Below are positions 48,401 through 60,400 of a stretch of 62,000 nt of DNA, piece after piece. How positions within the stretch are numbered: the first letter of the stretch is position 1; each line of letters begins with the position of its first letter. Under the pieces are notes generated by a model that saw only the letters and a program-made list of their open reading frames with translations, was not told the DNA's origin and ran no database searches. Made by a program: the position numbers and the translations under genes. Source of the DNA: Acanthaster planci (taxonomy: Eukaryota; Echinodermata; Asteroidea; Valvatida; Acanthasteridae); assembly GCF_001949145.1 (NCBI RefSeq), contig NW_019091373.1:8460-70459 (forward strand). Reading direction: 5' to 3'.

Positions 48401-51400
48401 TAAGTGGTTTCCTTGCAGTCCAGATTTTACTCCAGAATCTTTGTTTGTGCTCACTGAGTTGAATGGACATGCGCATGTTCTGAGCTTGTCTGGTTTCTTG
48501 TATGATTGGCCCATCAATTTAGAATTCTTTCTCGGCAGCAAATGTCCAACATCGCTTTTGTCAAGACTTCATGTACATGTACACTGTATATATGCAAGCA
48601 CATGGTGTCATTGAAGTGCACACAAGTACCAGTACAACAGCCCATTTCAGGAACTTCCACTGCATTTATGTGTAGACTCCACATTGTTTATCATGTGCAA
48701 ATACATTGACATAGACTACATAGCACATTAATAGGGTCACTTGAACCAGGAAATCAACTAAGGGAATACACATGTACACGTACGTGCACCGGTACATACG
48801 AATGGATAAATTTGGTAATACCCATGCACATTTTGTCTTTTTCAGTGGGTTTTACCAAGCCGATGGTTAAATAAAAAATGGTCAAATGTGACCACTCTCC
48901 GTACTTGTACTTTTGACGCACGAAAATTTTACCGAGACAGTAGGTAAAGTAACTGAGCTGGCAGTGCATTGACTTTTTAGGGCGCTTTGTGTGACATTTC
49001 TGCATTTCTTTTTGTCATTTGACGCAACGTTGCTGTCGTCATTATCATCTGTCCAAATGGTGTACTCTTAACACCGGTTAATCTTCCAACAGTGTCTATA
49101 ACAGTTTCTGGCATGATTGGGACCAAAAGAGGAAAATGTTTATGGGAAATATTCGCCACATGCCATACCGCGGCGAAATGTGCAATGTGTGTGTGCGTGC
49201 GTAGTTTCCCTGTATATGCAGCATGCCGTTGTGCTCGGGCCGGATGTACATGTATGCTCTACTAGCCACTTTCCCATGCTTTTACCAACTTTTGCTGTCT
49301 GCACTGGACTTTCCGTCTCGGAAAGTGTCACGGTAACTTTTCCTGGGCAGAAGTTTGCCGGTAGAAATGACCGTGCTGCTCAGTAAAAGTAACTGAAAGA
49401 AAAACTTCCTGGGGTGTTCGCACTAGACCTAAAATGGGAAAAGTAGCTATTTTTTTGATATGTTTGACCCCCTCCCCAAAGTCCAGTGCGAACATGGCTA
49501 TAGAGGTGTCAACTCTATGGCTTAAAACTTTATTCACAGTTCATTGGTACTGCATGTACATATATGTACATTGTGCCACAGTTTCATCTTACTATCACAA
49601 GATGATCCCGAGTGTGGTGCATGCGCACTCATGATATTGCCTGCATTGGACAGTGCACATGTACATGTCTATATGTACATGTACATATACATGTGTACAG
49701 TGTTGGCATGGGTCTGGTATTAAAGTTTCCAACAGTGCTTTGTGTATACAGTATCTTTTCAGTATAGTTAAGCTGCAGCGCATACATCCCACTTCTATTC
49801 TATCTCACACCTTTTGTTACCAGCTCATGTGGCTTAGTTGATACAGATTTCACACCTAAATGTATGTCTGCTTTACAGATATGCAGACATGCACAGTTAA
49901 TGCAGTTGTTATGACATGCTGATATTTAATGCTATGTTTCAGTAATTAAATCTAGAATGGTTGCTAATCCTCGAGCTAATGCATTTGAGAATTCTGTTGA
50001 AATTAAATACAAAATTAAATGTATCAGGCCAGCAGGGTTTTGATTGTAAGGGTGGTTTATTAGTCAATACATGTACATGTATGGTCTAAATAATCATCAT
50101 TTTGTAAATACACCATGCATGTATTGTATATACTAGTACATGTACATGTGGCACCATGTAGGCATCTTTAGTTGAAAATCATGTTTGGGGAACTCCGCCT
50201 GTGTGCTTTGTTTTCAGTTTAGCAGGCACCTGATCAGACTGGAGTTTTGGCTTGTTGTAGCAGTGTACCCCTCGGTGGAGTAAAAGTAAGATAAACGCCC
50301 ATTATCCCAACAAGTTCGCTTGGCTTTGATATTCTTGAGAAATGCGTACTGCCCTTAAAAGTACCCTGATACATGTACGTACATGAGGGTACATGCAGTA
50401 CCTGTAGTTTCATGTACATGTACCATTTGGTAGTTGATTTTGGCACTTTATAGATGGATTTCCTGGTGTTACATTTTGAATGGTACATGTACATTGGCCC
50501 TTGCCCTCACGTTTCTTTGCTCACTTCACTGCCATTCAGTTTGGCAGAACAGACAGGCTAGTTACAAAGTCATACAAATTTTGTCTACATGTACTTTGCA
50601 GGATATCCATTTGAATGATTCAGGGTTTACCACTCTCTAGATTTTATTTTTAAATTTACTGGCTTTCCATGAAACATTCTGTACAGTGCAATACTAGTAC
50701 ATGTGTCATTTGGTTAAAAATGGGGGGTAATTTTTTGTGATCCATCAGAGTAAATTAGATTTTTTGGTGTTGGTTATGGGAATGTTATTATGTACACGTG
50801 TGACCCCGTCCAAACGATGTATTCCCCCATGTATGGAGTCCGGCCTATGTTCTGGTACACGTAACTTCTGACATCAGAAAGGGTTGGGGGGTGTTGTTGG
50901 TGCAGGCTCAAGACATGAAGTCATCAGTGCTTTTTAAGCATTTTACTCCACGCCATGAAGAATCTTAATAAGTTTTTGGTGAGCCAGGTTCTTCAGGGCA
51001 GAACCACATTACTGACACAGTTACTGTACATGTAGGTGTGGACCGGTACATGGCCAGTAGTGTCATTCAATGAATCGGTCATGCATCCCCTTGTCATAGC
51101 AGGAGACAGCCTAGATGACAGTTTTCCCCTGCATGATGAATGAATACCAACTGTGGCAGATGCAGATGTAACAACATGAGCCATGGCACAAGAGGCTTTA
51201 GAATTAATTTAGCTGAAACCTTGGAATTTAATTAATTTAAAGGTGGTGAACTTTTGTGGAATTGATGACAAACATGTAAGTGATATTTTATCATAAGTTC
51301 CCAATGTACTTGCATTTTTTAAAACTCCTTTAAAAAAAAAATATCAACCAACTGTATATTCAATTCAGAGAAACACAAGTGACTACAAATATGAATTTTG

Positions 51401-54400
51401 TTTTTCTGGTTGAAAATCTTGAAAATAGGGTTAACACTGACAGTGATGACAGTGACTGAAATCTAGTTATGTTCCACAGATCAGAGCAGAAACAGGCAAA
51501 CTCATACTTTTCCACAAAGATAGAGGACTTCTGCATTGTTAGGTTGGCTAACACGAGCAACAAGTCAGGACTTGTTTTTATTTCCATTTTCATTGAAATG
51601 GTGGAGTGAAGCTGATTGATTTGAATAAAAGTGGTATGCATGCATAAACCGATACACGTTGGCAGTGAATGATTTGAGTCAGTTGTCTGTACATAGGTTC
51701 CATGTGTGAACAAGACAAGGTTTATATTTTTAACCTAGGACATGTAGGATAGCAACGTTCCTTCTTGAAGTGACATACCATATGTGGGTACTTATTTGCT
51801 TGCATCTGGTACAGAGTATGCCTGAGTAATTTCACAAATCTTTTGGCATATTCTCATGGGCTTTGGGCACCTGGCACCAGTGATGTGTAGTTGTTCACCT
51901 AATCCTCTCTATTTTGTAACCAGTGAGGGCACACTTGTGCACGGAAGTGAATTATGTCGAGGATGTACTGGGTAGCACTCTGTGCACAGCTCATTCTTGT
52001 CGTGCCTGGCGGAGCTAACCCTTTGAGGGACTATTCAGCATGCTGTCCCGTGACAGAAGAATGGGCACTGTCTGTGTATTTTCACTCTCCTGAAAGGCAA
52101 AACATGTCTCGTTTGTTATTTTCGTTCCCCAACCTCTAACTAAAAATGAAATCCTGTTGTCTTCATTCTTCCAGTTTGTCAAGCCAGTGACTCAGTCTTG
52201 TAAATTAACCCTACCGAACCTTGCTGAACCCTGAACCTTGCGGAAAAAGTTGGAGAAGTAATAATACACTTACATGTACAGTACACTTAAGTGTCTGTAT
52301 TTTAGATATACCTGTAGGTAGCTGACTGTCAGTCAGTCAATGGATCTTGTCTGATTGTGTAGCACTAGCAGCACCTCTGATAGCAATGTCTTGGGAAGGT
52401 TTGGAGTGTCCAGCCACTGTGTCCTTGGACTCTGCTTGTCTCATCCCTGTTTGCATGTACAGTACCACATGTACCAGTACATCCATCTGCTGTCAGCATT
52501 GGATCTTTTTCCAGACAGGTGGAGCTGTCCTTCCAAACAGAGTCTCCCTTGATATACCCTTTTTTTTTGGGCTAAATTAATTTTTCAGTCCTCGTATTCA
52601 GGGTCAGAATGTGAAAAGGCAAAATGTGACTCTTTGTTCACGTGCCATATTTCGGGAACACAGCACCAATTTGATTATCCAGGGAGTACGAATTTACATG
52701 CATTACTTGAGTAAGATGCGCCGTTTTCCGAGTCAGTGTTTGAGAAATTTGAGATGGAGAGGAGTACCGTGCACTGGGTTCACACAGTGCCAATCCTCTA
52801 ATCCTTTTCCAGTTCTCATTTTGTCATTTCTAAGGGTTCATTAGATTTTAGTTTTTATCAAACTCTGGGTTTTAATGATAATTTGCATATTCTTGAGCAA
52901 AAGTATGTTGGTGTTCCACACAAAAAAACCCAAAAGTTACAACTATTTCAGCACCAATTAAATGTTCTTTTCTGTTTTGATTTATTGTTGTACATATACA
53001 GTGCAAGACAGTAGGCCAGTGAACAAGTTTTTGTCACAAATGGTTTCAGTGATCAAATTTGGGATTCCCACTTTTGAGAGAAACCCGCTAATTTAAGAAG
53101 AATTTTGGAAAAAAAAATTGCTTTCCATCAGTATCATCACTTCAACAATACACTCATTTGTTTTGCAAAGCCTTGAAAATCTTTTTTAAATGTACATGTA
53201 CACTTCTCAGTAAGACCAGCCAAAAAGGGTTGGCAAATATGCACATTTAAGTAGAGTAGAAAGTTGCACAAAAAATGTTCTCAAGTACTTGGTTCTTGTC
53301 CAGAGACCTTTAGGGACCTGCACTCCAGTGGACGTTCAGTGACAAATTTTGAGCAATGACATTAAAGCCTAGTTTCCATGTGGTTGTAACGAATGCCAAC
53401 GTTGTGCAAGATGTCAAGACATAGACAGTTATGCAACAGAGGCTGCATGACCTCATTCCCCCCCCCCAAAAAAAAGCCATTTGAAACTTGGAAATTTTTT
53501 GGGTGGTGATACAGCCTCTTGAAATTAAACTGATTTTCCAGTTTGATGTATTTGTTAATGGTTAGCTATTTTTGTTGACAATTGGACTGTCATATGTTAA
53601 TAATAATAAAGTGACCAAACAGTGGTACCGTACATGTACCAAGCGAGAGAGACATTGCTTTATACCCATCATGTCAGTGTGCAGGTTTGTATAGGCCTAC
53701 TCTGGTGACCCATCACAGGAGAAAAGTTGAACCAAGTTCAACCTTGCGGACTGTTGCCATCCCTGTTTGCATCCATCATGATGAAGTGTTTACGAGTATG
53801 ATCACGTATTATTGGGAACTGATGAGCGATGCTCTCTGTATCTCTTTATGTTGATATGGAAACTAAGCTTAATGAGTGTATGATGATTAAAGTCGTGATA
53901 GAGTCTCTTGGGTCCACTTCCTGGGTTGCCATGGAAAACAACTCTCTTCAGTAGGTTTTTCTTCATTAAATACATGTACATGTACTTGCCTAGTGAAGCA
54001 CTTTTCTTGTTAAATGTGAAACCATTTTTTAAGGTCATGTTGTTTGTTCTGTTCTTAGCTGGTTAAAGAGTTTTAGTACTGTCCAGCTTTGCTTTTGGGG
54101 TTAAAAATTCCAGCATCATGAAAGAATGGAGACTTCATGAAATCCTTTAAATTTTGAGCAAAAACAGTGTAGAGAGATTTCTGATGGCACACATTGGATA
54201 TATTTTGTGTCATGTTCCAGAAAGCTGGCTCGCACATGGTGAGCGGTGTCTTGGAGTTGCTGTCAAAGAATACCTTTCCTTGAAAGCTTGCATTTCAGGA
54301 ACCTCAGCTTTTGATCTACATGTAGTTGCAGAAAACAGTGTGGGCTCTTAGGTTTGGATGAAGAGCATCTTCCTCCCATTGGAAGTGTTAGTCCAGTGCA

Positions 54401-57400
54401 TGTATACGTGTACATGTACTGTACTTACATGTACATGTATACAGTACCTCATTCACAACTTGTGTGTATGGTCCTCTCATTCTCCATTGTAGGGCAATAC
54501 TGCAAGCCATGAGCGATGAAAAAACTTGAACGTTCTGCTCTTGAGTTTCCACAGCAGTACACAATTCATCATGCACTGTCTTTTATCTGTTGCAACTCCT
54601 ATTGATGATCATCCTTGTCAATTGTAGCGAGAGTGGCTCTGTGACTTCATATGATTACTTTCCTCCAGTGACCATTTAACTCTCAAAGTGCCATGTTATT
54701 TTGGCCCGTCTCCGGGGGGAGGGAGATTCAGTCCCCCCCACAAGAACTCAGCTGTACCATGCTCGATTTTTGAAACTTGACATGCCTGGAAAGATACGCT
54801 TTATTACAAATGGGAAGTTTGAAGTCAATCAGACATAGGATTTTGTTTTTGGAGTCCTTGGAAGTTCAAGGCTACATGCGTTCCAAGTGTACATGTACAT
54901 ATTTGGCCGATGTTTTGGAAAAGTGCACAGCGCAAGAACAGTATGTTTGATTTCCACGAAATTGGTGTCAAAATGACCACAAAGAGTTACTCTAAATACT
55001 TCTAAAGGCTCAGCTGAAAAAAATTTCACTGCGGCAAGCAGATCAACACGTGCATTTACTGCTGGATGGGCTTCAAAGGACTTAGCAGTGTTCTCCACGA
55101 GGGATTTTAGCAGGACGAGTCACCCTGCCAAAGGTTTAGACTGCCCGGCTAAAGCTTTGCTGCCCCTCGAAAATTCTCACTGCCCTGCCATTTTTTCTAT
55201 TGGATTTTCCCTATTCTCGACCATCTTCACATTTTAACCAAATGCAGAGAAATTAACCACACTTTATTGAACGAACATGATGAGTTTGTCATCATTATCC
55301 AGCACAACAGAAAAGCAATACGCACCATTTGTGATCAATGCCAGATGCAGTATACTTACGAAAGCACAAAATTGGACTGGTTCCAATCTCCCGGTCATTG
55401 CATTTTCATTTTGTAGCGTCAAGAACCAATACTGTACCTCGAATGCAATGTTTTTTCCTCGGAAAATACAGCCAATTTCCTGCATGTAGTTCTCTATTTT
55501 CCTAGATCCGCATTGCTTGAAATAAAACTTCTCTTCTTCTGCTTCTAAAACTACTTCTTATGTGTTCTACATTCTCAAACAAGTTCAGGTGAAATGCAAG
55601 CTTCTCGTACAAAATTTTTGTTTCAGAAAACATCTAGAAAAGAAATATTTTACCGGCTAGACTCAAACTCCGACAATATTTTGATGGTTTGTCAAAAATC
55701 ACAAGAGCCCAAAATCAACCCCAAAATAGCAGGTGATAAGTCTTCTGTACGTGTGATTCCAAATACTTGTTTCCTACTGAACAGTCCTATAAATGTTTGC
55801 ATGTAATGAATGTTTAATCAAAATGACTTTTGGAGTTTCCCTTTTTTTGTAAATTAGCCAAAAACTAAATGCATAAATTTTTCCTAGTTGTGCACGCATG
55901 TATGTTGCAAACTCAACTACATGGGCGTAACAGAAATGTACATGTATGTGACGTAATGGGTTTGTCAACTGCAGCAAAGGGGGTAGTAGCTGATTGCTTG
56001 CAGCACAGCTGAGAAAGTAAAACCAAAACGTACACAACTTTCACTTGTTAATTCACTGAAATTATTATTTTTGAACTAATTTCCTCGAAATCAAGAAATT
56101 CTTAATTAGAAAATCTGCTTGCCACAATGGCTCTGGCTGACTTTTTATGAAAAAAATTTTCAGAAGGGTTGTCTCTTCTGACGATCCCGTAAGTCCAGAT
56201 TAAATGCTTAGATTTTGAAAGTAATTTTGTAGTTTTTCCAATACAAGAGGTGAATGACTGACCATGTTTCACCGAATTATAGGATTTTGTTGCTGGAATC
56301 TGACCATGAAGTTATTTTTGAGATCCAGAATTAGGAAAGCAATTGTATATCATCCAATCGTGCTGCGCCCACATATGTACACGTACATCTAATCCCGAAC
56401 CATCTGCTTGATGGCGAGTTTCGATCAGTAAAAAAAGAAAATGCCCCAGAAAAAAAATCCAACTTTTGATGACCTCCCGATAACAATCTTTCCTTCATTT
56501 CAACACGAAATTTCAAGGGGTCTAAAGAAAGTGCCCAGGGAATGTCTCAGATTGCACCACAGAGCATCTAGAATCCAAAATTTCTTAGGGCCCTTGAGTG
56601 GGCCCCAGACCCCAAGCCGCCATAATGGCTTCGCGTTCTGCGTTCGCATTATGTGCCACCCTGCTATAATTTTAGGCTGTGGATAAGTCTGACTTTAAAA
56701 AGCTCACTGGCAGTTACAGTGAATCCATCCTTGGGAGCCAGCGCTTTTTAATGCAAAGTCATGATTGCATGGGAAGGATATGCAGAAAAATATACATAGC
56801 CAGCAATCTTGACCTAAATGCTCATATTTGAAGCATGATGGAAATAGTACAAGGAAGCTGACAGAGAAACATGTACACCCACGGTAGATTTTGTGTGTAT
56901 GGTTTGAAAGCATAGCCTCCAGATACAGCCAGCTAATTTTCTGTCCTGTTAAGTTTTCCACAGTATTTGTGCTTGGATTAGGAGATAAGAGTACCAACAG
57001 TGTCCTGGCTTGGACCAGGTTTTACCTTCCCCTTCGGGTCACCTGTGTGGGCTGTGTTTCTTCCCCTGAGCCGACCACAGTAATACCTTTGAGCTTATCT
57101 TCCCACTTTTCAATGTTGGAAAGTCAGACGAGTGGATTGTCTTAAAAGCAAAAAGAAAAATGTTGGTTTAACATATCGAAGTTAGTGCATGTTGTGGTCT
57201 TTCTTTCACCTACATGTAGCTCCCACTTTTATTCATAACTCCATTTCTCCTCTCCCGAGATAATCTTTTTTTTTCTCTCGGCTGCCCTCCTGCTTGTAGC
57301 TTTCGGGTTCACTGACATTTCTCGAGGTATTTCTCCTCTCTGTTAGGAAATTTCCCTTTTGATGGCATGTATCCCCTTTGTCACACATGATGGTATTAGA

Positions 57401-60400
57401 AATCAACCTAAGCTATCAGTCTAAGCTGTTGATGGAAAATTGGCTAGGAATTGATGGAAACTTGGTTTGATTCAACTGAAGAATGGACTGCAAGAAATGA
57501 CTTGTCTGATGGATTTTTGTTCATACCCTCTTTGAGAGGCTTCTGCTCATTTGTGGTGTGCGTACTGCCATTAGTCACGAGCAGGCCTACATGTTCATGC
57601 ATGTACATATTGATCCTGCCTTCAAGGTACAATCAATGCTAACAAAAGTGGAAGAAAGGGTATTTTGATCGAGTCCAGCCTTGTGTGGCTTTTCTGTACA
57701 TATGTTTTATTGTACATGTATATGGGCGTGAGATGTTATCTGGACACATAACGAGGCCCCATCAAACAATTCACTTCTCAAATTCCATACTGTACTTCTT
57801 GATTATATAAGTCGAATGGTACATCGGACAACGCTGTTGCTGAAGTGCAGGGCATACATAGTGATTGTGAACATAATTTTGCATTGCACATACAGTTTGA
57901 AGAGATAATCCTTAGTTTTTTCAGAGAACCGGATTGCAGACACCACAAATACCAGCACATATATGCATCTGGTTATTTCTTAGTGTGCTAGTAAGTTTTA
58001 TTTGGGTCCTGCGATCCTGCGAATCAGCCAGTTTTTACAAATGTTCTGGAGGTTTTACCGGTAGGCTTGAGTGCACTTGACATCAAATGTAAATGTTGCA
58101 TGGCAGACCTGTAGAGTGTAATACCATATGATTAATTTGGGCAATTTAATTTGCTTCGAGCTCAGGACTAAACTGTATTGATGTGTGTTGTGTTGCTGTA
58201 CTTGGCAGCCAGGGCTAAGCCAATTACTGCACTCTCCACGCGTACATGTAAAGCAATGGCATGGGTATTGGATGGTTTGATGAAATCATGTTCTTATTCC
58301 TCCATGATCAAATTGAGAGAGATGGCACATAATTTGCTTTCTTTCCCATACTGGAAAAGTGTATAGTGTATACAATACTTAGTGCATTCCAATTGAAACT
58401 TAACCCTGTGAAAACGACTGGGAAAAATTGTGAAAAGCATTCATATTCACAGACAAATTTCCCACTTTTACTTCAAGTTTTATTTCTTTTTGTTTGTGTA
58501 AAAAGGTGTGAAGAAATTCCCCACTTATGAATTTCTTTTTCACAGAGGGGAAAAAAGTGTGAAAATCTTTCCCACTGAGAGAAAACTTTTTCAGATTTGT
58601 GAAATAAATATTCATTTTCCTAGATGGGAAAAGGTGTGAAAAGTTTTCCCCCTCTTGAGGCTAACTTTCAATCACAATTTACTGGACATGTAGAATGTAC
58701 ATGTACAGTGGAAGAAATACATAGAAAGTATAATTTGATGCACATGTACCTTGCTTTGTGGAGCACAAACACAGTTCTGAGCAGTCTACAGGTTAAAATC
58801 ATTCATTTTCAAGTTTGAACTTCAAGGAATTTTGGTGTACATGTACGTATCTTCTGAAATGTCCTTGTTTACATGTATCTCTGACAAGTCACAGCAAAAG
58901 CTTGAGATTGGGGATGAGAAGTTTCTTGTCATTACTGGTAGTATAAGACTTTGTCACTAACTAAAGTTACCTTTGCTGGAGACAAGACTCCATGTTGTCA
59001 AAACAAATGTGGACACACATGGTCAGAACAAAACTACAGATCGGTGAAATAAATCTGCAGTTGCTGGAAACCAGAAGTTTTTAGGGTCTCGGAATTAAAG
59101 GTAATATTAACCACTGGGACTGTGCGACACCTACACATTCATGCCTTTGTATTCTGAAATTTGTATCCTTGCGGAGACATGGCTTTGTTCAGACTGTCAC
59201 ATCTGTGTTGTCACACTCTGTAGACACTCAAAGCACTGCTGCAGTGCAATGTACTCACCGAAGACTCGGTGAATGATATTGCTCAAATGTCTGGGGAAAG
59301 AAAGTCATCAGTTTTCTTACAAGGGAGAAGAACCACTGCATGTTTTCATGCTGGGATATGAGGCATGCCATTATCATGATGAATGATGTTGATCCTTGAT
59401 CGATGGAGTGTCTAAAGTTACCATACCCTGATCTGTGCCAATCTGTTTATGCATGCTTGTACATGACATGAAGGATAGTGATATGACCGCCCTAGAACCT
59501 ATCTGCGGTGTCACCAAAATGGTTATTTTCTTTTGCCCATACATGTATTTAAACACTGCAAGTCTGCTGTCCAAGTACCTGCAGATGGCTCTAATTGTTA
59601 CATGTGTGTTTGTCATGTTTGTTAAGCTGTAAGGCGAGTTTGATTTCTTTTTGTTTGTTTCTTTGTTTGTTGTTGTAGATTGGCCGTCTTCATTTTTCTT
59701 TTAAAGAAAAGCCACACTAAGACATTTTATTTTGCAGTTTAAAAGGCTTGAACTGAATCTGCAAACATGACCACTTTGGTTAAGGGAAATGAATCACATT
59801 TCTACTGCAGTTCAGTTTTAGGATTTTTAATGTTAACCATAAAAGGGGAGTTCAAGGTTTAACTAAAAATTTGACATTCGGGTCATGCTTTTCTGACTAA
59901 ATGAAAGATACGTGACTATGCGACAAACAGTTTTATCTTGTATATCTGTGGTTTCTGTCTAACGATAAGAATACAGCATTCTACAAATCTTGAATTTTAT
60001 CCCTAAAGGCAAAAGTTCTTTTGGTCCTGATTTGATACATGATATTTTTATATAGTACATTCCAATAAAAGTTCTCTGCATTTGTTGCTTTTAAAAATGA
60101 CGTGGTGGAGTCAATCCATGTAACCTTCTGCAGATGGCTGTTAGGTATCTGAGAATGAAGCTTTGAAAATGTTGAATTTTGTGAGGAAACTAACCCGTTT
60201 CTTTGTTTTCTTATTTTTTTGCAGGTGTACAGGGAAGTAAGAATCATGAAGCTAGTAGATCATCCTAATATAGGTAAGATATTGAACTGACAAAATCCCT
60301 TTAATGAGAACAATTTCAGCTTCGTACCTTGCATATTAAGCATGCCCTTTGTGTACCGCATGTAACCTGAGACATTAATTACAGTAGTCAGTTACTGTAC

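Larger units (their letters stand above)
32941..60224 (+). other. MARK-like intron 3 (27.3 kb)
   Basis: No coding exon or nested gene was recognised in 27.3 kb on either strand. It holds a 31-bp minisatellite (34465-34690), a 24-bp tandem repeat (38067-38176), dense TACATG/CATGTA clusters (for example 39826-39974 and 49655-49700), three T/G homopolymer junctions, a GC-rich patch (about 45880-46130), a short hairpin (44878-44916) and a degenerate repeat at 58405-58660. The longest open frames (44319-44768, 149 codons, plus; 34654-35067, plus; 43900-44307, minus) have no domain or codon pattern that I recognise. Confidence 0.75.
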
